DNA of 64,000 nt from an uncultured Lysobacteraceae bacterium (GTDB lineage Bacteria > Pseudomonadota > Gammaproteobacteria > Xanthomonadales > Xanthomonadaceae), in NCBI GenBank assembly GCA_936911875.1, contig CAKZGB010000007.1, forward strand, positions 186,001 through 250,000. The letters are read 5' to 3'. This document shows, in pieces, positions 53,557 through 62,060 of the stretch. Under the pieces are notes generated by a model. That model was not told the DNA's origin, searched no databases, and worked only from the letters and a program-made list of their open reading frames with translations. The number at the start of each line of letters is the position of its first letter. Within the stretch, counting starts at the first letter, position 1. The translations under genes and the position numbers were made by a program.

Positions 53557-54117
53557 TTGAAAATTATTGAAACTCCTCTCAAGGACTGTAGAGTCATCGA
53601 ACCCCGCGTATTCAATGATGAACGGGGATGGTTCTTCGAGACGTTCAATTCTGATGAGTATTCTGCGGCAGGACTCGTCACGGAACTGAAGCAATTCAAC
53701 GTCTCCTGGTCGCGTCGTAGCACGTTACGTGGTCTGCATTTTCAGCATACAAACCCGCAAGGCAAACTGGTAACCGTTCTCGACGGCGAGATATGGGATG
53801 TTGCAGTTGACATCAGGAAGGGCTCTCCGCAATTTGGTGAGTTTTTTGCAGTGAACTTATCGTCTGGGAACCGCAGACAGCTATGGGTACCGCCGGGCTT
53901 CGCTCATGGCTTCGTCGTTCTCAGCGAGTTCGCGCTGGTATCTTATGGTTGTACGGAAACGTATCAGCCAGGCTTCGAGATGTCGCTCGCCTGGGATGAC
54001 CCGGCGCTTGGAATAAACTGGCCAATTCGTGATGTGATACTTTCGTCCAAGGATCGTGATGCGATGCGGTTGACGGACATTCCGGTGCAACACCTTCTAT
54101 CGTACGATCCCGAATAA
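53557..54117 (+). CDS. rfbC: dTDP-4-dehydrorhamnose 3,5-epimerase
   Basis: 186 residues, RmlC cupin. ERGWFFETFNSDEY, the catalytic His region RGLHFQHTNPQGKLV, DIRKGSPQFGEF and the Tyr site VPPGFAHGFVVLSEFALVSYGCTE (first part). It epimerises C3 and C5. Start is TTG at 53557, the only start codon that fits the family N-terminus KIIETPLKDCRVIEP; no good ribosome-binding site precedes it. Confidence 0.94.
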   Translation: MKIIETPLKDCRVIEPRVFNDERGWFFETFNSDEYSAAGLVTELKQFNVSWSRRSTLRGLHFQHTNPQGKLVTVLDGEIWDVAVDIRKGSPQFGEFFAVNLSSGNRRQLWVPPGFAHGFVVLSEFALVSYGCTETYQPGFEMSLAWDDPALGINWPIRDVILSSKDRDAMRLTDIPVQHLLSYDPE

Positions 54118-54120
54118 TTC

Positions 54121-55041
54121 ATGACGCGTATTCTAGTATTAGGCGCGGAAGGTCAGATCGGTTCAGAAATTGTCCGAGCGTTGTCCACGGAAGACGCTTT
54201 CGAAGTCCTTCCGGCGACCCGCGATGGACGTTTTTTCGGTGCCAGTTGCCTGGCAATTGATCTAGCAAGAATACATGAGCTGAATCGAGTACTCACTGGG
54301 ATTCGACCAGACGTCATTGTCAATGCCGCCGCCTACACGCATGTGGACAACGCGGAACGGGAGCCGTCACTTGTTTACCAAGTGAATGGAGAGGCGCCGG
54401 GACAGTTGGCAAACTACTGCAGGGACGCGGGGAGTGCACTGGTTCACTTCTCAACCGATTATGTTTTCGATGGTCGCGCCCGCACACCCTATCAAACGGA
54501 CTCGGTTACCAATCCCTTGAATGTGTATGGTCGGAGTAAGTTGGCAGGGGAGCGTGAAATTGCCGCAACAGGCTGCAATTTTCTGATATTGCGAACGGCG
54601 TGGGTATATTCCCATTTCCGCCGAAATTTTCTGACCACGATGCTGAATCTTGCACAAACCAGGGACGAAGTGGCTGTCGTTGACGATCAAATCGGTAGCC
54701 CAACGCCGGCTTTGTACGTCGCGACAGTTACAAAGAAACTTCTTACGGCGGGTATCAATGGTCAATCCATCGAGCAGGTGGTGACGAGCGGAGCAGAGAG
54801 CTGGGCAGGTTTCGCGGAAGCGATTTTTGACGAGCTCAAGCAACACAGATTGATAGTCTCGAAGCCAAGAGTGGAACGGATATCCTCGGAGGCATATAAG
54901 ACAGCCGCCGTCAGGCCAGCATATTCCGTTCTGGATAATGGTGGTCTTCGAAAGCGGGACATTGAAGTCCCGCATTGGCGTGATGAGCTCGCAAACTTCT
55001 TCCGACAGCGAGCGCTGGAAATCGGTACACAGCAAAAGTAG
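54121..55041 (+). CDS. rfbD: dTDP-4-dehydrorhamnose reductase
   Basis: 306 residues. Nucleotide-binding ILVLGAEGQIGSEIVRALS, INAAAYTHVDNAE region (VNAAAYTHVDNAE), STDYVFDG and YGRSKLAGE with Tyr-x3-Lys. It makes dTDP-L-rhamnose. It begins 3 bp after rfbC and converges on the large glycosyltransferase gene. Confidence 0.95.
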   Translation: MTRILVLGAEGQIGSEIVRALSTEDAFEVLPATRDGRFFGASCLAIDLARIHELNRVLTGIRPDVIVNAAAYTHVDNAEREPSLVYQVNGEAPGQLANYCRDAGSALVHFSTDYVFDGRARTPYQTDSVTNPLNVYGRSKLAGEREIAATGCNFLILRTAWVYSHFRRNFLTTMLNLAQTRDEVAVVDDQIGSPTPALYVATVTKKLLTAGINGQSIEQVVTSGAESWAGFAEAIFDELKQHRLIVSKPRVERISSEAYKTAAVRPAYSVLDNGGLRKRDIEVPHWRDELANFFRQRALEIGTQQK

Positions 55042-55073
55042 CCGATACGGGCATGATCACTTGAAGTCGGCGA

Positions 55074-58000
55074 TCAGTCTTCGCTGTCGGGACGCGAGTG
55101 CCGTGCCAGAAGCCGGGCTGTCCAGCGTCCTATCTTGCCCGTGATTGAATTTGGTTTCGCTTTGTCCGCAACGTTAAGCGCAAATCGAACAGAAGCCCGA
55201 TTCAGATGTGCCGCTTGTGCCGCGATGATCGATTCAAGCTCATTGATATTGCGTTGATGTTCCAGCTTAGACTCATGGAAGTCCCGGACGATGGCAGTAT
55301 TCGACTTGTTCGCTGCTTCGAGCTCGCGCTCCGACTCGGTGAGGTCTCTCTGCGTACTGTCCAAACGCGCGTTCAAATCTGCCAGTGATTGCGTCAATCG
55401 CTCATTTTGAATGCTAGCGTTCTGCTCGGAGGTGACGGCGTTGGTCAGCTTAGCCTCTGTGTCATAGATGCGTTCCAGCAGCGTTTGCTCCCATCGTCGC
55501 AGCTCATCCACCGAAGCCTGTCTTCGATTATCGGATTCAACTAGCTGGCTTCTGAGCATCATGTTCTGATCATGCTCATGTTTGTAATTTCTCATCATCG
55601 CCTGCAGTCGATAGTTTTCAAATCGAGGCAGTCCGGACATGTTGTTCGCAATTCTCTGCATTGCCGGCCAAGTGCGATAGGTACGCGCCATAGATGCTTT
55701 CCTTACGCGGTACAAGCACGTTTCGGTCGGGATGACGGAAATTTCATACCCATTTGTCCGTAACTTGAGGAAGAGGGCAAGATCCTCCCACATCGACTTG
55801 TCCGACTCGTCCCACCCGTCTACCGAACGAAGTGCAGAAACTCTATATCCGGAATTGGCATGCCCCAGGATATTGTCGATCTGCGAGGTAATAATTCCAT
55901 CGCCGACCGGCCGATAGACATAACCATTGAATCGCGCAACGTTGAAGTCGTCGCCATCATCGAACGCCATCAGGTATGGCACCGCCGCCGCCGAATTAGT
56001 ATTGCGGCGAAGCGCTTCGGCAATTGATTTCACGAAGTTCGGGAGTGGAATGTCATCCGAGTCAACATTAGCAATATACGGAGTTCGTGCCGCATTCAAA
56101 GCAGTGTTTCGGGCGCCAGCGAGACCTTTATTGACTGAGTGTGATATCAACCTATAGGGCAAGTCCATTCGACGTTCCAAAAATCGCGTGAGCTTTTTGG
56201 CGTATTGGCGTTCCGAGGCGTCGTTTACGAAAATAACCTCGGCGGGGAGCTCCAGTTGACGTTCAATTCCAACGATTAGGTCCTCGATGTATTTCAGATC
56301 CGTATTGAACACCGGAACGATAATCGAAACCTCCGAGGTTTGCTGCACAACCGCTGCCTCGGCAACTTCCGCATCATGGGAAGCGTCAGTGACATCAGAA
56401 GCATGATTACCTTCATCCGCAAGTCCGTCCGCAGTTGTGCCAGCACCTGCGTCTCCCTGTTCCGAATACTGCTCTTGTAAGGGAGCAGGCGTGGATGTTA
56501 CATCAGGCAGATCGTCGACATGACTTTCTGAGAAGTCGAATACACGCACACGGTCATTGATTCCCTGTTGCGTGTCCATCATCGACACGACGTAGGATTC
56601 CCTAACACGATGAAACGAACTTTGATCCAGGCTCAAGAGCGGAATGCACTTTGATGCAAGAGAATCCACCGTAGGCTCAGCAAGCAAGTCTTTCCTGAAG
56701 CCTTCCGAGAAAAGCTCCGGAACGCCACCGGCATTCAACATCACCGGGATGCCACCTGCAAACGCGACATCCAGCAGCGCATAGGGGTGATTGTCGCCCC
56801 GATATGGCATGACGATAACGCTTCTTGTGCTCAGCTCAGCGATCTTATCCATCGCTGCACTCCGCCCCAGGGAAGAATATTCAACTAGCTCGAATTCCGA
56901 AGAAATTTTCGTCCACATTTCCTGCCAGTTCTCCGGCAAGGCACCGTGACCAATCACCACCACTTTCGTGAGCCCGGCTGCTTTTAGCTTCGCGACATTC
57001 TCCGAAACCATCTCCAGGAACAGGTCCATACCCTTCATGGTTGTGCGCTTGCCGAAGAATACCAGTGTGTCGGGCTCGCTGGACTTCCGAACTGGCACGC
57101 GCGAAAAATTAAGTGGATAGCGGAGAAGTCGAACCCTTTCCTCCGGAATCTCAAAGCCCGAAACGGCGTACAGGAATCTCAGGAAGTGAGTTGGAAACAC
57201 CACGAAATCCGAAAGCTCCACGGATCGCTTTTCCTTCTCGGCAAAGCCATTGTGAGAAAGCCCGAGCCAGGTGTGCGTGGCATTTTCGAGATAATGCGTC
57301 ATGCCATGGCATTGAACGATGGTCTTGATGTTCTGCGCGAGTAAGCCGACATTCTTCGCTTGAGCGATGCGTACACCGAGGCCTTGATAGTCCGGGTATT
57401 CCACATGCTTGATCTGTGGCATGAAGAATAATGCTTGTTCAACAGAGCGCAATGCCAGATCTTCCGGCAGAAGGTGGATTGTGTTGCTGCTCGGAACGAG
57501 TAATGGACTAGGAAGAATCTCTAGCCTCCTCGCCTTCTTGAGCTCGGCGTCTGTGCAGTCCTTCTTCACTAGCAGGACGACCGCATCTTTGCCAAAATTC
57601 AATTTCTGCTCCATCACGAACGTACCAATTCCACCGGTGACGTGAAATGGCGCATATTCCGCAGTAACCAGAAGGCGCGTCGCTTCCATCGATTCCGGCG
57701 GGAATCCCATGTTTCGCAGATGCGCACGATAATGCGCTTTGGTGCAAGATAGGATCAACAGGGAACTTGAACACGACGTGTCAAATTCATTGCTGCGCGT
57801 GTGCAGGGATTCGTTGACTTTGAAGCCGCAAACTCGCAGGAAAGTAATCAACTCATCAATGGACCATTCCCTGACATGTGCATCATTGGGAGGGCTCGCA
57901 GACGGGTCCGGATATCCTTGTCGTCTTCGATCCGGTGACGACAGAACAAGGCGATTCCGTTCGTTCGCCATCAATTTACTGCGTAACCATGCGAGCAACG

Positions 58001-58598
58001 GGAGCGGATTAGTCAGATGTTCAATAACATCGGAAAGGATGAATACAGTAGCTTCAGTCCCGTCGAGTTGACGGTCTACCTTTGCGAGATCCTCTGCGTC
58101 CGTTAATTCACATTCCAGCCACTTGCGATCGGGATGCTTTTTTCTTGCGACATCAAGGGAGCCCATGAAATCGAGTCCGACAGTATCGTATTTGGGTGTG
58201 CTAAAAAAATTGACTAACTTGTCGCCCGAACCCGTTCCTACATCGACAACATTGTTAATCTTGAGCTTATCGGCAACTTCCCTGGCCTTGGCGTACACAT
58301 CTGGTTGCCAAATCACAGAGTCCTCCGCAACCACGTCCGCGAAGATCGAATTGGTTAGCTTTGCACTCGCGCCGCACGCAAAATTCGCCTCCTTCGTTGC
58401 CAGATCGGCAGCAATCGCATGCGTATTGCGCGGCTTATAGTTCGTTGGAGATTCGTTTTTAAGCTTCATAAAATTCTTGTCCGGTACTCGCCGTGTGGAG
58501 CTCTCCCACCAGGGATATTTTAGTCCAATTGCGGATTCTTCGAGCCTAAACAACCGAAGAAAGGAGGCTGTCAGCAGGCTTTCATGCAGCGGCGCCAT
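55074..58598 (-). CDS. Large multidomain protein: methyltransferase + GT4 + GT2 + coiled coil
   Basis: 1174 residues. A class I SAM methyltransferase-like domain (about 60-290; motif I VVDVGTGSGDKL, later DVIEHLTNPLPLL) is followed by a GT-B/GT4 glycosyltransferase (about 305-700; APFHVTGGIGTFV, FFGKRTTMKGMDLF, GGIPVMLNAGGVPELF). An acidic low-complexity linker (about 700-755) leads to a GT-A/GT2 domain (about 757-980; VSIIVPVFNTD, NVDSDDIPLP), then a C-terminal coiled coil (about 995-1135) with a basic end. This recalls WbdD/WbdA-type chain-making and chain-capping proteins. Start uncertain: ATG 58598 or ATG 58469. Confidence 0.82.
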   Translation of the reverse strand: MAPLHESLLTASFLRLFRLEESAIGLKYPWWESSTRRVPDKNFMKLKNESPTNYKPRNTHAIAADLATKEANFACGASAKLTNSIFADVVAEDSVIWQPDVYAKAREVADKLKINNVVDVGTGSGDKLVNFFSTPKYDTVGLDFMGSLDVARKKHPDRKWLECELTDAEDLAKVDRQLDGTEATVFILSDVIEHLTNPLPLLAWLRSKLMANERNRLVLSSPDRRRQGYPDPSASPPNDAHVREWSIDELITFLRVCGFKVNESLHTRSNEFDTSCSSSLLILSCTKAHYRAHLRNMGFPPESMEATRLLVTAEYAPFHVTGGIGTFVMEQKLNFGKDAVVLLVKKDCTDAELKKARRLEILPSPLLVPSSNTIHLLPEDLALRSVEQALFFMPQIKHVEYPDYQGLGVRIAQAKNVGLLAQNIKTIVQCHGMTHYLENATHTWLGLSHNGFAEKEKRSVELSDFVVFPTHFLRFLYAVSGFEIPEERVRLLRYPLNFSRVPVRKSSEPDTLVFFGKRTTMKGMDLFLEMVSENVAKLKAAGLTKVVVIGHGALPENWQEMWTKISSEFELVEYSSLGRSAAMDKIAELSTRSVIVMPYRGDNHPYALLDVAFAGGIPVMLNAGGVPELFSEGFRKDLLAEPTVDSLASKCIPLLSLDQSSFHRVRESYVVSMMDTQQGINDRVRVFDFSESHVDDLPDVTSTPAPLQEQYSEQGDAGAGTTADGLADEGNHASDVTDASHDAEVAEAAVVQQTSEVSIIVPVFNTDLKYIEDLIVGIERQLELPAEVIFVNDASERQYAKKLTRFLERRMDLPYRLISHSVNKGLAGARNTALNAARTPYIANVDSDDIPLPNFVKSIAEALRRNTNSAAAVPYLMAFDDGDDFNVARFNGYVYRPVGDGIITSQIDNILGHANSGYRVSALRSVDGWDESDKSMWEDLALFLKLRTNGYEISVIPTETCLYRVRKASMARTYRTWPAMQRIANNMSGLPRFENYRLQAMMRNYKHEHDQNMMLRSQLVESDNRRQASVDELRRWEQTLLERIYDTEAKLTNAVTSEQNASIQNERLTQSLADLNARLDSTQRDLTESERELEAANKSNTAIVRDFHESKLEHQRNINELESIIAAQAAHLNRASVRFALNVADKAKPNSITGKIGRWTARLLARHSRPDSED

Positions 58599-58806
58599 GT
58601 AGTTGCCGCCAGCCACCAACGCACCAAGTGGAATGCCAGCGCCGTTCGCGCTGGATCGCTCGAATAGCGCTGCGGCGCGAAACCGTCACATTGGACCCAG
58701 TTCACACCGACTTTGTTTCATCAATTCTACCAACCGTATGGCCTGATAAACCCTCACCGTTCGCTGACGTATGGGGCTTCGGAATCAGCTAAAATAAGCG
58801 GTTCAT

Positions 58807-58825
58807 GTCCGCGCCCTTCGCGGAC
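58807..58825 (+). other. Hairpin in the etfB 5' leader
   Basis: GTCCGCG-CCCTT-CGCGGAC, a perfect 7-bp stem 33 bp before the etfB ATG. A TAAAAT -10-like box lies at 58790-58795. Confidence 0.45.
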
Positions 58826-58857
58826 CCCAAATTCAAACTTTGAGTGTCGCAGCGAAT

Positions 58858-59604
58858 ATGAAGATTCTCGTAGGTTACAAGCGCGTCATTGATGCCAATG
58901 TGCGCGTGCAGGTCAAGCCCGACGGTTCGGGCGTCGTGACGGATGGCGTGAAGCTGTCGGCGAATCCTTTTGACGAAATTGCTTTGGAACAAGCCTTGCG
59001 CTTGCGCGATGCCGGCGTTGCATCGGAAGTCGTGGTCGCCACGATTGCTCCAGCGGATGCCCAGGCACACCTTCGCAACGGTCTGGCAATGGGTGCTAAC
59101 CGTGCCATCCACGTGGTGGCCGATCAGCCGATCCAGCCGCTGACGGCTGCGAGAACTTTTCTCAAGCTGATCGGGAAAGAACAGCCCGACCTGGTGATCC
59201 TTGGCAAGCAAGCCATCGATGATGATGCCAGCCAGACCGGCCAGATGCTGGCCACGATTTGGGGCCGCCCGCAGGCGACCTTTGCATCCAAGCTTGAAGT
59301 CGCTAACGGCAAAGCAACGGTGACGCGCGAAGTGGACGCCGGCCTGGAAACGATCGAAGTCGATTTGCCCGCCGTGGTCACCACCGATCTGCGTCTCAAT
59401 GAACCGCGCTTCATCAAGTTGCCGGACATCATGAAGGCCAAGTCCAAGCCGCTCGACACAATTGCCTTTGCGGACCTGGGTGTGGATGCGCATGACGCGC
59501 TGACCATCAAATCCTACGAGGCGCCGGCCAAGCGTTCGCGCGGTGTCATGGTGTCCAGTGCTGCCGAGCTCGTTGCCGCACTCAAGCAAAAGGGTCTGCT
59601 GTAA
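58858..59604 (+). CDS. etfB: Electron transfer flavoprotein beta subunit
   Basis: 248 residues. Starts MKILVGYKRVIDANVRVQVK; carries the EtfB signature VVTTDLRLNEPRFIKLPDIMKAKSKP and AMP-site GKQAIDDDASQTGQMLA. With EtfA it takes electrons from acyl-CoA and related dehydrogenases and passes them to ETF-QO. Its stop shares one base with the etfA start. It is the usual right border of the O-antigen locus in Xanthomonas. Confidence 0.95.
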   Translation: MKILVGYKRVIDANVRVQVKPDGSGVVTDGVKLSANPFDEIALEQALRLRDAGVASEVVVATIAPADAQAHLRNGLAMGANRAIHVVADQPIQPLTAARTFLKLIGKEQPDLVILGKQAIDDDASQTGQMLATIWGRPQATFASKLEVANGKATVTREVDAGLETIEVDLPAVVTTDLRLNEPRFIKLPDIMKAKSKPLDTIAFADLGVDAHDALTIKSYEAPAKRSRGVMVSSAAELVAALKQKGLL

Positions 59605-60548
59605 TGTCTAAAGTACTCATCGTTGCCGAGCATGCCGACGGCAAACTCAATGCATCCACCGCCAAGTGTGTGTCTGCGGCTCAGGCCCTTTCGCCCGCAG
59701 CGATTGAAATCGTCGTGCTGGCTGCAGATCCTGCCGCTGTCGCTGTCGCTGCCGAAGCGGCAAGCATCGCCGGTGTGACCAAGGTCATCACCATTGCCAA
59801 TGTGGCCAACGCACAGGCCATTGCACAGGTCCAGGCGCCGCAAGTGGCTGCCATCGCCGGCGGTTATACGCATGTCTTTGGTCCGTCCACCACGTTCGGT
59901 AAAGACCTGATGCCCTGCATCGCGGCGTTGCTGTCGACATCGCAAGTGTCCGACATCATGGCTGTCGAAGGCTCGCACACCTTTAAGCGTCCTATCTACG
60001 CCGGCAACGCCGTCATTACCGTCGAAGCGCCTTCGGACCACCCTGTTGTGGGTACGGTTCGGACCGCTTCATGGCCTGAAGCAGCGAAGGGTGGCTCGGC
60101 AGCTGTTGAAGCCGCAACGGTCGATACTGCATTGCCAAGCCATACCCGTTTCGTGAGTCTTGCCGCAGGATCGTCCGATCGTCCCGACCTGCAGTCCGCT
60201 AAGCGTGTCGTCTCCGGCGGCCGCGGTGTCGGCTCGGCCGAGAACTTCAAGATCATCTATGACTTTGCCGATAAAATCGGTGCGGCAGTCGGCGCGTCGC
60301 GAGCGGCAGTTGATGCGGGCTACGTTCCCAATGAAATGCAGGTCGGTCAGACCGGCAAGATCATCGCGCCCGACCTCTACATTGCGGTCGGCATCAGTGG
60401 CGCCATCCAGCATCTGACTGGTATCAAGGATGCAGGCACGATCGTTGCGATCAACAAGGATGGCGATGCGCCGATCTTTGAGATTGCAGACATCGGTCTG
60501 GTTGGGGACTTGTTCCAGATCCTACCCGATCTCGAACACGCAATGTAG
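59604..60548 (+). CDS. etfA: Electron transfer flavoprotein alpha subunit
   Basis: 314 residues. FAD-binding C-terminal domain with the EtfA signature: VVSGGRGVGSAENF, GASRAAVDAGYVPNEMQVGQTGKI (part), YIAVGISGAIQHLTGIKDAGTIVAIN (part) and DAPIFEIADIGLVGDLFQILP. Partner of EtfB; start overlaps its stop (TAATG). Followed by a strong terminator. Confidence 0.96.
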   Translation: MSKVLIVAEHADGKLNASTAKCVSAAQALSPAAIEIVVLAADPAAVAVAAEAASIAGVTKVITIANVANAQAIAQVQAPQVAAIAGGYTHVFGPSTTFGKDLMPCIAALLSTSQVSDIMAVEGSHTFKRPIYAGNAVITVEAPSDHPVVGTVRTASWPEAAKGGSAAVEAATVDTALPSHTRFVSLAAGSSDRPDLQSAKRVVSGGRGVGSAENFKIIYDFADKIGAAVGASRAAVDAGYVPNEMQVGQTGKIIAPDLYIAVGISGAIQHLTGIKDAGTIVAINKDGDAPIFEIADIGLVGDLFQILPDLEHAM

Positions 60549-60570
60549 TTGTTTAAACTGGAAGAATTAG

Positions 60571-60599
60571 AAAAGGCGCCTAGCGGCGCCTTTTCTTTT
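60571..60599 (+). terminator. Rho-independent terminator of etfBA
   Basis: AAAAGGCGCC-TAGC-GGCGCCTTTT followed by CTTTT. Confidence 0.93.
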
Positions 60600-60647
60600 A
60601 TATCAACGAAGGCAGGAATTCTTGTACGCGAGCGTGCGCATGAACAG

Positions 60648-60974
60648 TCATGAGAGAAAACTCCGGGGTTTCGTCTTGTCGTGATCGACTCTGCCTGGTG
60701 TGAACTTTCCACTCCAGGTCTTCCCTTGATCCGAGGCGGACTTTCTGACTGTGATCTTGTTGGATTTACCGAGCTTGCTGTTGTGATTCTCGCAATGGAT
60801 GCTTTCCACGCATAGAAGGAAGTCAATGTCCATTACTGCGGTCCTAAGATCTTCTTTCAAGCGCTCCTGATTAACAAACTTGTCTCCAACGAAGTACAGC
60901 GCGCCAGCCGTGATGGCTGCAGCGAGAATCATGCCGCCAGCTTCAATGGCGGATGCGATGATTGATGCGTCCAA
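60648..60974 (-). CDS. Small membrane-anchored protein of unknown function
   Basis: 108 residues from TTG at 60974, which has GGGAG eight bases upstream. One hydrophobic helix near the N-terminus (AGGMILAAAITAGALYFVG), then a charged domain with VESIHCENH and WSGKFTPGRV. I do not recognise a named family. It lies in a less G+C-rich patch between etfA and the ETF-QO gene and points the same way as ETF-QO. An open frame continues upstream to 61106, but without a good start. Confidence 0.55.
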   Translation of the reverse strand: MDASIIASAIEAGGMILAAAITAGALYFVGDKFVNQERLKEDLRTAVMDIDFLLCVESIHCENHNSKLGKSNKITVRKSASDQGKTWSGKFTPGRVDHDKTKPRSFLS

Positions 60975-61258
60975 AGCTTCTGTCTCCCAGACAGTTATTA
61001 CTCGGATCAGTGTAGTCTTCGGAGCGGGCAAATACTGGACCTTCGCGGCCCGCGCGTTGATCGTGCTTTGCCGGGCGACCATGATGTGGCGATCTATCCA
61101 TCTCATTTCCCGTGAGTGAGATGAGCAGGGCGAACAGCGCCACAGTCGCGCTGATTGCGTTTCTCACTGCTACTCAGTAGCTTCAACACGGAACTTCCGT
61201 GGTCGACTCAACGGTCTGCGTATCGCCTACTAAAGTCGTTTGTCGACGTGTACCAAAT
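60975..61258. other. Intergenic stretch without recognised features
   Basis: 284 bp between two minus-strand ORFs of the small island. I see no convincing gene, repeat or terminator here; the G+C is lower than in the flanking etf genes. Confidence 0.4.
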
Positions 61259-61651
61259 CTAGATGCCAAATAATTCCGGTCGTGCCGCTCGCAACAAGTC
61301 TAGACCCGGTCTGCAGAGATACTTGCATGAGGATTCATCTCGAAAGATACGATCAAGGTCTTTGACGGGCACCCACTTGAAATAGGCGGTTGAGCTCGCC
61401 GGGTCGTGTGATGCGAACGATGCGTTCGCAAATGTACATCGAACGGTTACGAAGAACTCGGGCTGATACAGCACCAAGGCCGACAAGACCACGCCAATGG
61501 GCTCAAACCGATAGTGGTCGCCAATTTCGCTTATCACACTGTCCGGCAGCTCACCTAAGAACTCAGCTTCTGCAAAATCGTGGAACGGAATCTTGGAATG
61601 GTGAAACCAGTCCGTCGACTCAATCAGACCCGCAAAAGACCTTTCGATCAT
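61259..61651 (-). CDS. Hypothetical protein; possibly 3' part of a frameshifted gene
   Basis: 130 residues from ATG 61651, which lies 7 bp after the stop of the ORF upstream. FEPIGVVLSALVLYQPEFFVTVRCTF is hydrophobic, and the end (TAYFKWVPVKDLDRIF ... YLCRPGLDLLRAARPELFG) is a well-formed C-terminus. The same frame stays open upstream to 61783, overlapping the other ORF by 125 bp with protein-like sequence (SPRYEVAEKG), so a +1 frameshift could join the two. No family recognised. Confidence 0.5.
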   Translation of the reverse strand: MIERSFAGLIESTDWFHHSKIPFHDFAEAEFLGELPDSVISEIGDHYRFEPIGVVLSALVLYQPEFFVTVRCTFANASFASHDPASSTAYFKWVPVKDLDRIFRDESSCKYLCRPGLDLLRAARPELFGI

Positions 61652-61658
61652 GCCCTTT

Positions 61659-61997
61659 TCAGCGACCTCGTAGCGTGGGCTCTTTATATCGCATAGTCGC
61701 TTGCTGTGTGGAGAGCACAAGGTCCGGGGAGTTGTGTGTGAAGAATATATCGCGGTAGCTTGAGCTCCCCAGCTCCAGTCCAACTTCGTCGCCCGTGTTG
61801 CTGATGGTCATCGATTTAACAGTCAGCTTTGGCAGGTCCAAGCTTCCGGCTGCAACATAGTAAAAATCGGTCCGGTCGCTCTCCATGCTGTCTAGGCAGG
61901 TTGATAGAATCTTTGGCACCTCATAGAAGTCATCGGGATTAAAGGTGATGGATACATTGGCGCTTGGCTTGATCGGAAGAACTCGGAAGTCGGTCAT
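61659..61997 (-). CDS. Hypothetical protein; possibly 5' part of a frameshifted gene
   Basis: 112 residues. MTDFRVLPIKPSANVSITF, then mixed alpha/beta sequence with DRTDFYYVAAGSLDLPKLTV. It ends abruptly at TLRGR just where the next frame becomes protein-like. It begins 63 bp after the ETF-QO stop. I recognise no family. Either a short gene coupled to the next or the front part of a broken one. Confidence 0.5.
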   Translation of the reverse strand: MTDFRVLPIKPSANVSITFNPDDFYEVPKILSTCLDSMESDRTDFYYVAAGSLDLPKLTVKSMTISNTGDEVGLELGSSSYRDIFFTHNSPDLVLSTQQATMRYKEPTLRGR

Positions 61998-62060
61998 GTG
62001 TCGTCCGCTCCGGTTGATGCGCGGGGCATCGGAACTCGCCAACTTCCAAATCAATAGCGA

